From positions 512,501-576,500 of the forward strand of contig NZ_JAUSZA010000001.1 in the NCBI RefSeq assembly GCF_030817215.1: 64,000 nucleotides of DNA, in the 5' to 3' direction. Positions 33,967 through 41,756 of this stretch are shown here, in pieces. The notes under the pieces were generated by a model. The model saw only the letters and a list, made by a program, of their open reading frames with translations, did not search any database and was not told the DNA's origin. Both the position numbers and the translations under genes were made by a program. The stretch's first letter is position 1. Each line of letters opens with the position of its first letter. Origin of the DNA: Paenibacillus sp. V4I3 (GTDB lineage: Bacteria; Bacillota; Bacilli; Paenibacillales; NBRC-103111).

Positions 33967-34994
33967 TTCTGCATCCCTCCGACTTCCAGAACTACTTTAC
34001 GAACCTCATTCGGACTTGTTTCAATAAGCTTAATCGCTTGATGAATATCCTCTAGCGCAAAGCGATGCGTTACAAAGGAATCGACCTTCATATTGCCACT
34101 GTTAAACCATTCGATGACCTCGATAAACTTATCCGACTGCAAACGGGATCCTACAACGGTCAATTCTTTCTTAGTAATGTGAAGCTGAGCAATTTGGGAA
34201 GGTGCATCGCTGAAGCCGAGTACTACGACTCTTCCGGCAACGGAAGTAATTTCAACCGCTTGCTCAAATGTCTTGACTGTACAAACTGCATCGATCGTCA
34301 CGTTAGGGCCCAGACCGTTCGTAATACGTTCGATTTCTACGTTCACATTATCCTTCAGGGGATTTAAAACATAATCGGCGCCGAGTGACCTAGCGTAGTC
34401 AAGCTTATCGTCGCTTAAATCCGAAATAATGCACACTGCTCCTTTAATCTTCGCTACTTGCATGGAGCACAATCCTATCGGACCTGCGCCCATAATAAAC
34501 ACGATATCTCCAGCTCTAACATCACCCCGCCAGTTGGCCTGAGCACCAATCGTAAACGGCTCAACCAAAACCGCTTCGTGCCAATCAAGCCGGCTGTCTA
34601 CTTTATGCACAATCTTCTCAGGAAGGACGATATATTCTTGATAAGCCCCATCCTTATGTACCCCGTAAACCTCGAGTTGTGTACATACATTTTTACGGCC
34701 GGACTTGCAAGCATAGCAGGTCCCGCACCATTGGATGGGCTCCATAACGACCTTATCCCCAACTGCTAATCGTTCCACATTCGAGCCGATTTCAGCTATT
34801 TCTCCCACCATTTCGTGGCCGATCACGCGCGGATATGTTGCAACCGGCGACGTACCGTGATAAATATGCATATCGGATCCACAAATGCCAACCAATCGAA
34901 CTTTAATCAGCACCTCGTCTCCTCGGTTTATATGGGGCATATCCTTCTCAATAATTTCGATCTTCCCCGGAGTTACGACTTGTATGGCTTTCAA
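33963..34994 (-). CDS. Zinc-dependent medium-chain dehydrogenase, probable sugar-acid (L-gulonate-type) dehydrogenase
   Basis: The 343-residue protein has the catalytic zinc residues (GICGSDMHIYHG and GHEMVGEI). A structural zinc site with four Cys lies around WCGTCYACKSGRKNVC, and a Rossmann motif reads MGAGPIGLCSMQVAK. It resembles B. subtilis YjmD and the H. influenzae HI0053-type enzyme, which is linked to L-gulonate oxidation to D-fructuronate. That substrate fits here, because UxuB and UxuA follow immediately and would take fructuronate onwards. The substrate is inferred, not shown. It begins 31 bases after the transporter gene. Confidence 0.82.
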   Translation of the reverse strand: MKAIQVVTPGKIEIIEKDMPHINRGDEVLIKVRLVGICGSDMHIYHGTSPVATYPRVIGHEMVGEIAEIGSNVERLAVGDKVVMEPIQWCGTCYACKSGRKNVCTQLEVYGVHKDGAYQEYIVLPEKIVHKVDSRLDWHEAVLVEPFTIGAQANWRGDVRAGDIVFIMGAGPIGLCSMQVAKIKGAVCIISDLSDDKLDYARSLGADYVLNPLKDNVNVEIERITNGLGPNVTIDAVCTVKTFEQAVEITSVAGRVVVLGFSDAPSQIAQLHITKKELTVVGSRLQSDKFIEVIEWFNSGNMKVDSFVTHRFALEDIHQAIKLIETSPNEVRKVVLEVGGMQK

Positions 34995-35025
34995 TGTTGC
35001 TCACTCCACTCTATATATCTAATTT

Positions 35026-36870
35026 CTAATTTAAATGCATTATTTTAGGTACAATGAGGCTAAACCATGGTATGAAAGCTACCAGAAGCAAGCCGATGAA
35101 CAACACAATCAGGTACGGCACCATTGCTCGGGAGGTATCCTCCACTTTGGTACCGCTCACGGAACAAGTAATATAAAGTCCAATCCCTATAGGCGGGGAG
35201 AAGGCTCCCAATCCCATGGCAATTATCAGAACGATGCCATACTGAAGGGGATCAATACCGAATTGTGGCGCAATGGGAACCAGAAGAGGAGCAAAAACCA
35301 GCAGCGCAGGTATTCCTTCCAACAAGGCACCCATAATAATCAATATGATGACAGTAGCGAACATGAATATTAAACTGGAATTCCCAGCCATATTAATCAT
35401 AAATTGGGCAATCTTTTGCGGCAAACTTGCCGCCGTTAAAGTCCAGGAAAAAGCGCTGGCGGCACTAGTAATGAAAAGAAGCATACCGGCTTTGACGGAT
35501 GTATCCACCATGATTTTCCACAGTTTACTCCAGGTCAGTTCTTTGTAAAATAAACCTGCTGCAAGCAAGGAGTAAACAACTGCGAAGCTTGAAACCTCAG
35601 TGGGCGTAGCAATGCCAGTGACGATCCCGCCGATCAGTAAAACAGGAACCAGCAAGGCCGGAATGGCAATCACCCCACGCTTGCCGACCTCAGATAGACG
35701 CACACCTTTCGTTCCCGGATATTTGTTAGACAAGCGTGCTTTGATATAAATAGCTATCATTAAACAAACGGCAATCATCGCAGCTGGCAAAAGCCCTGCC
35801 ATAAACAGAGAGCCTACAGAAATCGTCGTGATTGATCCCACAATCAGCATCGGCAGACTGGGAGGGATCGTTTCCCCCATTACCGTTGCGGAGGCCAAAA
35901 CGGCAGCACCTTCGTTTGGTTCATACCCGTTATCTTTCAGCATTGGGTTCAAAGTTGAACCAACGGCTGCCACGTCGGCTGCCTTGGATCCGGAAAGACC
36001 AGCAAAAATATACATGGTGACGACCATCGATTGGAGAAGCCCGCCACGAATCCTCCCAACAATAGATACAACAAAATCAGCCAGCCTTTTGCCTAATCCA
36101 CCTTCTGTCATGATATATCCAGCCATCATGAAAAAAGGAATGGCCAATAAGACGAAATTAAGGACGCCATTTTGCATGGTCATTGGAACCTGTGTCAAAC
36201 TTCCTCTACCAGAAAGATAAAGGTACATCATGGAAACAACAGAAAGAACGAAGCCAACAGGTACTCCAAGAGCGAGTTGTACGGCAAAGGATCCAAACAC
36301 GATCCAATTTACAAGAGCGGAGTTTCCAAGCGGTCCCCATAAATGATTGATTGCTATCAATATCCCCAGCGAAACCAGAACGACGATACTGCTTATAAGT
36401 ACAGGAAGACGCTTCAGACGCCACAACCTTTGCAATGCGTAAACGGCAATTAAAGTCAGCCCAACCGTTAGGGGAATAACAAACCAACCCATACGGAGGT
36501 CCAAAACCGCTGTGTGTTCATTCCAGCGCATTTTGATGACTCCAATAGAATAGTAGGCGCCTAGCACGGACCCTGTAAACACCAGCCATTCAACAAACGC
36601 ATCAATCGTCGGCCTCCATGCCTTAGGTAAACGGTCAATTACAGAGTGAACTGCAATGTACTCGTTACGGGTATAGGCTAGCGCACCGCCCAAAAAAGCT
36701 ACGGCCGTGAGAGCCAACTGACCTAGCTCGTCAGCCCAAAGAACCGGTGCATGGAATACTTCCCTTGCAATGATGTTGCCGAAGATGATCACGAGCTCGC
36801 CAATCACGGCCAAACCTACCAAAATACCAAGAACTGTGTCCAGCCACCGTTTAAACGAGTTTTCTTTCAT
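35026..36870 (-). CDS. TRAP transporter, fused DctQ-DctM membrane subunit
   Basis: The 614-residue protein joins the small four-helix DctQ subunit (residues about 1-160, with FGNIIAREVFHAPVLWADEL) to the twelve-helix DctM subunit from about residue 185. The DctM part carries GALLEGIPALLVFAPLLVPI and MGLGAFSPPIGIGLYITC. Such QM fusions are known, as in sialic-acid SiaQM. With the DctP lipoprotein it would import a carboxylated sugar using the sodium gradient. It starts about 110 bases after dctP, with a stem-loop between them. Confidence 0.92.
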   Translation of the reverse strand: MKENSFKRWLDTVLGILVGLAVIGELVIIFGNIIAREVFHAPVLWADELGQLALTAVAFLGGALAYTRNEYIAVHSVIDRLPKAWRPTIDAFVEWLVFTGSVLGAYYSIGVIKMRWNEHTAVLDLRMGWFVIPLTVGLTLIAVYALQRLWRLKRLPVLISSIVVLVSLGILIAINHLWGPLGNSALVNWIVFGSFAVQLALGVPVGFVLSVVSMMYLYLSGRGSLTQVPMTMQNGVLNFVLLAIPFFMMAGYIMTEGGLGKRLADFVVSIVGRIRGGLLQSMVVTMYIFAGLSGSKAADVAAVGSTLNPMLKDNGYEPNEGAAVLASATVMGETIPPSLPMLIVGSITTISVGSLFMAGLLPAAMIAVCLMIAIYIKARLSNKYPGTKGVRLSEVGKRGVIAIPALLVPVLLIGGIVTGIATPTEVSSFAVVYSLLAAGLFYKELTWSKLWKIMVDTSVKAGMLLFITSAASAFSWTLTAASLPQKIAQFMINMAGNSSLIFMFATVIILIIMGALLEGIPALLVFAPLLVPIAPQFGIDPLQYGIVLIIAMGLGAFSPPIGIGLYITCSVSGTKVEDTSRAMVPYLIVLFIGLLLVAFIPWFSLIVPKIMHLN

Positions 36871-36891
36871 AAATACTCACACCACCTGTTA

Positions 36892-36962
36892 AGAGGAGTT
36901 ATCCAGTTGACTTTAGGACTAGTTTCACTGTGCAACCGACATGTCATTAAGACAACTCCTCT
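36892..36962 (-). other. Stem-loop between dctP and dctQM
   Basis: AGAGGAGTT at 36892-36900 and AACTCCTCT at 36954-36962 form a perfect 9-base inverted repeat with no T-run after it. Such structures between binding-protein and permease genes often protect the upstream message. Confidence 0.5.
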
Positions 36963-36977
36963 ATTCATTTTATTTTA

Positions 36978-38006
36978 TTACTTTGTATCGATAATTTGTT
37001 GATATTGGCCTGGAATCCATTTGAGGGACTTTTCTAATTGTTCCGGCAAGCCCTGCATCTTATCTAAAAATGCCTGACGGTCAACGTTAACAAATTTCAT
37101 GCCCTTCTTCTCAAGCTCAGTACGGAATTGAGTTTCTCCATCTTTGACCACACTTATTTCGTAAGTGGTAGCTTCCTTAAGTGCATCTTCGACAACTTTT
37201 TTCAGATCAGCTGACAAGCTGCTATAAAATTTATCGCTGACAGTAACTAAATAGGGTCCATAAACATGCTGCGTATCCATCACGTATTTTTGAACTTGAA
37301 AAAAGCTGGAGGTAGAGATGATAGCCAATGGGTTTTCTTGTCCACCAACAACCCCCTGCTGCAACGCGGTGTAAAGTTCGGAAAGGTTCAATGCCGTTGG
37401 AATTGCCCCTAATTTTTTCCACGTTTCCACATACGTTGTCTGTGTTGGGACTCTTAACTTATAACCTTGTAAATCGGCTGGCGTCTTAATCTCTTTATTT
37501 GCGGTTAGATAACGAGGCCCCCGCGCCCAAACCCCAACAAGACGAACACCTTTATCCTTAACAAAAGCTTCATTCAACTGCTGACCGATGGGGCCGTTAT
37601 ATACTTTAAGCATGTGGTCCGTGTCGCGGAAGGCGAATGGCATGGTCAATGCCCCAAACCCAGGCTCAAAAATGTTGACCGGTCCATCTCCGGATATTTC
37701 CATCTCCAGACTGCCACTCTGCTGAGCGTTTATCATATCTTGATCGCTGCCTAGCTGGGAATTAGGGAAAGTCTGTACATCAATACGGCCATTACTATTT
37801 TTGTTAACAAGTTCTTTGAACTTTTCGGCGCCCTTATCGGCATCACTACCGGTAGAAAGTATATATCCCACCCGTAGTATAATAGGCTTAGAATTGCTTT
37901 TATTGGCAGAGGAATTATCTGTCGGCACATTTTTTCCACAGCCTGTAAGCGCTAGTGATAAAACCATCGTTACCGAAGCCACTACAGTAAAAATTCTCTT
38001 TTTCAT
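36978..38006 (-). CDS. TRAP transporter substrate-binding lipoprotein (DctP family)
   Basis: The 342-residue protein starts with a lipoprotein signal peptide (lipobox LTGC). It then has the DctP fold with the conserved Arg in LQGYKLRVPTQ, which binds the substrate carboxylate, and GVVGGQENP. It captures the substrate outside the membrane for the fused DctQM permease. The frame opens at 38129, but ATG 38006 is chosen, 7 bases after GAGGAG, since it begins directly with the signal peptide. Dehydratase and reductase genes downstream point to an aldonate or uronate ligand. Confidence 0.9.
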   Translation of the reverse strand: MKKRIFTVVASVTMVLSLALTGCGKNVPTDNSSANKSNSKPIILRVGYILSTGSDADKGAEKFKELVNKNSNGRIDVQTFPNSQLGSDQDMINAQQSGSLEMEISGDGPVNIFEPGFGALTMPFAFRDTDHMLKVYNGPIGQQLNEAFVKDKGVRLVGVWARGPRYLTANKEIKTPADLQGYKLRVPTQTTYVETWKKLGAIPTALNLSELYTALQQGVVGGQENPLAIISTSSFFQVQKYVMDTQHVYGPYLVTVSDKFYSSLSADLKKVVEDALKEATTYEISVVKDGETQFRTELEKKGMKFVNVDRQAFLDKMQGLPEQLEKSLKWIPGQYQQIIDTK

Positions 38007-38148
38007 TTTCATGCTCCTCAAATGATTTAGTTGTTTAATCTGCTTTGGCACATCTATTAGATCCCCATTATCCTTAAACACATCCTTGGTTTCTTCCAAC
38101 GAACACCTTTCTTCTTTAGTGTTCCACATTCCCCCTCCATTTTCGCGA

Positions 38149-38166
38149 GTATACTAGTATACAAGT
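38149..38166. promoter_or_regulatory. GntR-type operator in front of dctP
   Basis: GTATACTAGTATAC (38149-38162) is a perfect palindrome. The overlapping ACTAGTATACAAGT (38153-38166) recurs in inverted orientation upstream of the gntR gene at 38996-39009. It probably binds the GntR regulator encoded between them. Confidence 0.6.
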
Positions 38167-38212
38167 TTATTCATTCGTTTATTTCGAAGTATTCAAAATA
38201 AACGATTTGTAT

Positions 38213-38226
38213 TGTAAACGTATTCA
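38213..38226. promoter_or_regulatory. cre-like site upstream of dctP
   Basis: TGTAAACGTATTCA matches the CcpA consensus TGWAARCGYTWNCW at all but one position, suggesting carbon catabolite repression of the operon. Confidence 0.5.
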
Positions 38227-38243
38227 TTTGTTGAAAAATTTCA

Positions 38244-38945
38244 TTACAACCGGAAATAATGGCTATATTTCTTGATGAGATCGTTCATACTTCCCTCAAG
38301 CAAGAGGATATGTTCGCTCAGCAAACGTTCTGTTAATTCTAAGTTGTTCGATATTATGGCATCAAATATGCCCTCGTGCTCGGTTACGAGTCGTCTCATA
38401 TGTTTCGTTTCTTGGAGCTCCAAATATCGCATGCGATTCAAATGTCCCCTCATTTGATTTATAATTGAAATCAAAGTGGTATTTCCTGTAGTTTCCAGTA
38501 AGGTATAGTGAAATTTTTCGTCCAATTGAAAGAAGGTATCGAAATTTTGCTCGTCAACCATTTTCTTCTGGTCAGCCAATATTCCCTTTACTTGAGCATA
38601 AAGCCTTTGAAATCGTACTTCTTCTGGATTCCACAGTTTGGCAACTTCCTTGAAAGCGTTTGCCTCTAAACTTATTCTGACAAAGCGGGCCTCATCGATT
38701 TTCTTCTTTGACATATAGGCGATCCGAGCACCGCGCTGCGGTTGAACCTCAATTAATTCCTCGGCCATCAACTTTCGGAATGCTTCCCGAATTGGTGTAC
38801 GGCTCACCCCCAATGTGCTGCCTAATTCAGCTTCATACACCATCTGTCCTGGCTCCAAGCGCAATGAGACAATGGCGTCTCTAATCACTTGATAGGCGTT
38901 ATCAGATAATGTTTCTCGTTTCGTGATTATGTTTGGCAAATCCAT
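38244..38945 (-). CDS. GntR-family (FadR/FCD subgroup) regulator of the sugar-acid operon
   Basis: The 233-residue protein has an N-terminal winged helix (about residues 10-78, with LGVSRTPIREAFRKLMAEEL) and an all-helical FCD ligand domain with metal-type residues in FFQLDEKFHYTLLETTGN and TEHEGIFDAI. UxuR and related repressors of hexuronate genes have this build and use sugar-acid intermediates as inducers. Matching operator sequences lie in front of this gene and of dctP. It is read in the same direction as the operon, just upstream of it. Confidence 0.9.
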   Translation of the reverse strand: MDLPNIITKRETLSDNAYQVIRDAIVSLRLEPGQMVYEAELGSTLGVSRTPIREAFRKLMAEELIEVQPQRGARIAYMSKKKIDEARFVRISLEANAFKEVAKLWNPEEVRFQRLYAQVKGILADQKKMVDEQNFDTFFQLDEKFHYTLLETTGNTTLISIINQMRGHLNRMRYLELQETKHMRRLVTEHEGIFDAIISNNLELTERLLSEHILLLEGSMNDLIKKYSHYFRL

Positions 38946-38964
38946 ATTCTCACCTGATTTCTAT

Positions 38965-38978
38965 TGTAAACGCTTTAT
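38965..38978. promoter_or_regulatory. cre-like site upstream of gntR
   Basis: TGTAAACGCTTTAT fits TGWAARCGYTWNCW with one mismatch, 20 bases upstream of the gntR start. Confidence 0.5.
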
Positions 38979-38987
38979 GTATATAAT

Positions 38988-39009
38988 ACTAGCATACTTG
39001 TATACTAGT
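38988..39009. promoter_or_regulatory. GntR-type operator upstream of gntR
   Basis: ACTAGCATAC-TT-GTATACTAGT is a 22-base inverted repeat with one mismatch. It shares ACTAGTATACAAGT (other strand) with the site at 38153-38166. Confidence 0.6.
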
Positions 39010-39076
39010 CAATACATTTATTTAACGATAACGGACTCTCGAAAGTTTTGAATATCAAGGTTTATTTCAGATACAG

Positions 39077-39112
39077 ACTGAAAAGAGACTCCATAAAGGA
39101 GTCCCCTTTTCA
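39077..39112. terminator. Terminator after the 17M-like stress gene
   Basis: TGAAAAGAGACTCC pairs with GGAGTCCCCTTTTCA; it can work in both directions. Confidence 0.78.
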
Positions 39113-39147
39113 ATCCTTATCGTTCAATGGCCTCGATTAACGTTTTA

Positions 39148-39528
39148 TCATAAAATAGTACGTTGAAAGTCTTCACCATTATACGCTCTAACCTCCGTTG
39201 AAGGGGTAGCCAGAACAAGGATTTCCCCTTTATCCAGCTCGCCTTCTAAACGACCGGCCTCCACGTCCGGCACACCGAGTGCTTTCATCTTCGCCCGCAG
39301 TTCATCGCCGCGAGAACGGAAAAGATTGGCAATCGATGTCAGCATACCCTCCTCAGCTATGGTGATCTGCTCAGCGCCCGTATAGTTAGCAACGAAATCA
39401 GTACCCTCAGCACTATGAGTCAGCACATAAATGTGCTCTCGCTCAAAGCCTTCTCTGTACAATTGCTGCACTTTATTCTGTGCCTCTTGAAGATTCGATG
39501 TCACACTCACTCTGGTATAAGTATTCAT
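39148..39528 (-). CDS. General stress protein 17M-like protein (YflT family)
   Basis: The 126-residue protein begins with the 17M-type domain (residues about 1-85: a beta strand with TRVSVTSNLQEAQNKVQQLY, then FEREHIYVLTH). The C-terminal part ends RTIL. In B. subtilis this family is under sigmaB control, function unknown. It lies 55 bases after the DUF1328 gene and probably shares the sigmaB-like promoter at 39802-39827. A strong AGAGGAGG site precedes the ATG. Confidence 0.85.
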   Translation of the reverse strand: MNTYTRVSVTSNLQEAQNKVQQLYREGFEREHIYVLTHSAEGTDFVANYTGAEQITIAEEGMLTSIANLFRSRGDELRAKMKALGVPDVEAGRLEGELDKGEILVLATPSTEVRAYNGEDFQRTIL

Positions 39529-39583
39529 GATAATCCTCCTCTTTGGCTATTATTTATTAGGTTAGTGCTGTATTAAACTTTTG

Positions 39584-39748
39584 CTAAAAGCCTTTTCGTC
39601 TTCCGAAAATCAAGGATACGACGAACATAATCAGGAATACGAAGAATAAGACTTTGGCAATCCCTACCGCTGCCGAGACAATCCCGAAAAATCCAAAAAC
39701 ACCGGCTACAAGCGCAATGATTAGAAACATAATTGCCCAACCTAACAT
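39584..39748 (-). CDS. DUF1328 small membrane protein
   Basis: The 54-residue protein reads [20 protein letters not shown] at its start and ends GRRKGF. It has two hydrophobic helices separated by [10 protein letters not shown], the complete DUF1328/YtjA family pattern. Members are small membrane proteins often linked to stress; no function is proved. AGAGGGTG lies 6 bases before the ATG. It is the first gene of a two-gene unit with the 17M-like gene. Confidence 0.88.
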   Translation of the reverse strand: MLGWAIMFLIIALVAGVFGFFGIVSAAVGIAKVLFFVFLIMFVVSLIFGRRKGF

Positions 39749-39801
39749 AGGAAACACCCTCTCTTATTATCGAGTATTGGTTGTTCTTGCTATGTTATCT
39801 A

Positions 39802-39827
39802 TTAACCACATCGCCTAATAATGAAAC
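39802..39827 (-). promoter_or_regulatory. SigmaB-type promoter of the DUF1328/17M unit
   Basis: On the minus strand GTTTCA (39827-39822), 14 bases, GGTTAA (39807-39802), close to sigmaB consensus GTTTAA-N13/15-GGGTAT. The -35 is identical to those at 47336-47341 and 47378-47383. Confidence 0.55.
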
Positions 39828-39851
39828 GCTTTTTAGCTGAAAAATATGAAC

Positions 39852-40415
39852 TCATCTATTGTTATCTTCTCTTTCAGCTTGCCGTGATAGGCCTTGCGTT
39901 TCAATTCTTTCTAACCTTTTATCTAGACGTTCGAGCAGTGCCTTTAGCTCCATATTCTCTTGTTCGGCTCGGTAATTGATCGCAAAATCAAGGATCGCTT
40001 CCTGTTTATCTCGCGCAGCTTGACGATTCTGACTCATCAGAATAACCGGAGCCTGCAAGGCCGAAATACAAGATAAAATCAAATTAAGCAGGATGAATGG
40101 CGGTTTATCAAACGCGAGGCTCATCAGATTAATGACCATCCAAATCCCCAAAAACGCGCAAAATAACACAATAAACGTCCAACTGCCGCCAAAAGAGGCA
40201 ATATGATCAGCAAGGCGATCTGCCCTTGAAGACTTCTTCTCCTGCTGTTCAATCAAATGAGATTTAATATTCCCTTGATATTCATTCACCATGGCTGTTA
40301 TGCGATCTAACTGATCATTGTCTAGCTTGGTGCTCGGATCGTTGTCCAGTTCCTCAAACAATTTCTCAGGCATGCAATCGTCTGTAGATTTCTTTCCATC
40401 GATATCTACTTCCAT
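39852..40415 (-). CDS. DUF1003 family membrane protein
   Basis: The 187-residue protein has a soluble N-terminal part with no recognised domain, two membrane helices (FIVLFCAFLGIWMVINLM and FILLNLILSCISALQAPVIL) and a C-terminal helical tail containing a Glu/Arg coiled coil. SRADRLADHIASFGGSWTFI and MSQNRQAARDKQEA are typical of DUF1003. Cyanobacterial and proteobacterial relatives are annotated as membrane proteins of unknown function. Only about 100 bases separate it from the DUF1328 start. Confidence 0.85.
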   Translation of the reverse strand: MEVDIDGKKSTDDCMPEKLFEELDNDPSTKLDNDQLDRITAMVNEYQGNIKSHLIEQQEKKSSRADRLADHIASFGGSWTFIVLFCAFLGIWMVINLMSLAFDKPPFILLNLILSCISALQAPVILMSQNRQAARDKQEAILDFAINYRAEQENMELKALLERLDKRLERIETQGLSRQAEREDNNR

Positions 40416-40892
40416 TCGTTTCCCTTCTTTCTACGTCTAAAGTACAATCCTACTTTATATTTAAACGTTCCCCGCTGCAGATGAAACAACCCTTATTTGC
40501 ACAACAATAGAGTGTTCGGTACTAAGCTACTGATCCTCGTTCCGCAAAACCATGAAATACGCGGTTTCGAGCAAAATAAGGTATCTACGTTCCGCAGGGG
40601 TTGGTGCTACGCGATTACAAGTACGGGCATTGTATCTTACGAGACTGTTACCGAACAGAAAGATGCTATAGAGTACAGCAAACTTAATCTATCTAGTTGC
40701 ACTCAAGAGAAATCATGCCTTTCTAACACTTTTTGCATGTAATTGTTTGTAGACTGACCATGATTCCGCAGAATTCCCCCAATATTAGCTCGCGTAGAGG
40801 TTTAGATTACTTGAAGTATTTAGCTCATATGTACCTAGGCTCTACAATCCAGAAAACAAAAAAACACTCTCCACGGAGAGTGTCCAACAAAA
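40416..40892. other. Intergenic region, 477 bases
   Basis: No convincing gene is present; the one open frame of 81 codons lacks a ribosome site. A 15-base motif ending CGTTCCGCA occurs twice 50 bases apart (40532 and 40582). The GCACAACAATAG at about 40499 resembles the repeat at 48009-48168. The terminator of the CheR gene is at the right end. Confidence 0.5.
40857..40887 (-). terminator. Terminator of the kinase-cheR unit
   Basis: ACACTCTCC pairs with GGAGAGTGT around AC, followed by TTTTTTT on the minus strand. Confidence 0.88.
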
Positions 40893-41756
40893 TTATCTCT
40901 TACGATAAATACGTTCCTGTGGTACAAAGTCATCATATTGCACCCCTTCGGGCACGAAAAGGATGGATTCTTTTTTTCCTAATCCTAGGTATCCACCTGG
41001 AATTAAACTGCCATGAAATAGGCTGTGCACTTGCTGCTGCAGCTTCGTATCAAAATAGATCATGACATTGCGGCACAGGATGACATGAAATTCATTAAAG
41101 GAGCCGTCCGTTACGAGATTGTGCTGCGCAAACATCAGATTTTCTTTCATCAGCGGCTGAAAATAAGCATATTGATGGTCTGTTGTATAGTACTCGGAGA
41201 AGGCCTTAGTCCCGCCAGACTCCAAGTAGTTCTTCGTATAGACTTGCATCTGCTTTAGGGGGAAAGCGCCCTTTTGCGCGCTCTCAATCGCTTTCTCATT
41301 CATATCTGTCGCATAAATCTTCGTTCTCTCAGCCAAGCCTTCTTCCTGCATCAGGATCGCCATCGCATACACTTCTTCTCCGGTGGCACAGCCTGCATGC
41401 CAAATCCGAATCTCAGGATACTTCCTTAGCTTGGGAACGACCTGATTACGAAAAGCGCTGAAAAAGCTTGGATCTCTGAACATTTCTGTCACTCGAATCG
41501 ACATGTCGTTCAGTAATTGTTCCACGAAGCCGGGTTTGTGCAGGACTTTTTCTAGCAGCGCTGTGATGGACGGCAATTTCTCTGCCTTCATCCGATTGAG
41601 AATTCTCCTGCGTAAGGATGAACGCACATAATGGCGGAAATCGAACCCATACATCTGATATAAGCCTTCCAAGAGCAGATTAATCTCGATATTTTGCAGC
41701 TCATTGTAGGGCAGTTCTTCTAATTCTGAGTAATGATCCAAGGACTGGCGAATCAA
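40893..41756 (-). CDS. CheR-type protein glutamate methyltransferase
   Basis: The protein has the CheR N-terminal helical domain (FRHYVRSSLRRRILNRM) and the SAM-binding domain with IRIWHAGCATGEEVYAMAIL, IYATDMNEKAIESAQ and LCRNVMIYF. It should methylate glutamates on a receptor-like protein. The start is taken as TTG 41756, which overlaps the kinase stop as TTGA and lies 8 bases after AGGTG. An upstream in-frame ATG would overlap the kinase gene by 31 bases. No chemotaxis receptor or CheB is nearby; the hybrid kinase it is coupled to is the obvious partner. Length 288 is normal. Confidence 0.88.
   Translation of the reverse strand: MIRQSLDHYSELEELPYNELQNIEINLLLEGLYQMYGFDFRHYVRSSLRRRILNRMKAEKLPSITALLEKVLHKPGFVEQLLNDMSIRVTEMFRDPSFFSAFRNQVVPKLRKYPEIRIWHAGCATGEEVYAMAILMQEEGLAERTKIYATDMNEKAIESAQKGAFPLKQMQVYTKNYLESGGTKAFSEYYTTDHQYAYFQPLMKENLMFAQHNLVTDGSFNEFHVILCRNVMIYFDTKLQQQVHSLFHGSLIPGGYLGLGKKESILFVPEGVQYDDFVPQERIYRKR

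Noticed and set aside
38176..38204. CGTTTATTT/AAATAAACG hairpin as a terminator of gntR
   Set aside because: No T-run follows and AT-only stems of this kind are frequent by chance in this region.
40497..40742. An 81-codon frame in the gap before the CheR terminator
   Set aside because: No ribosome site, no hydrophobic or catalytic pattern, in a region with short repeats.
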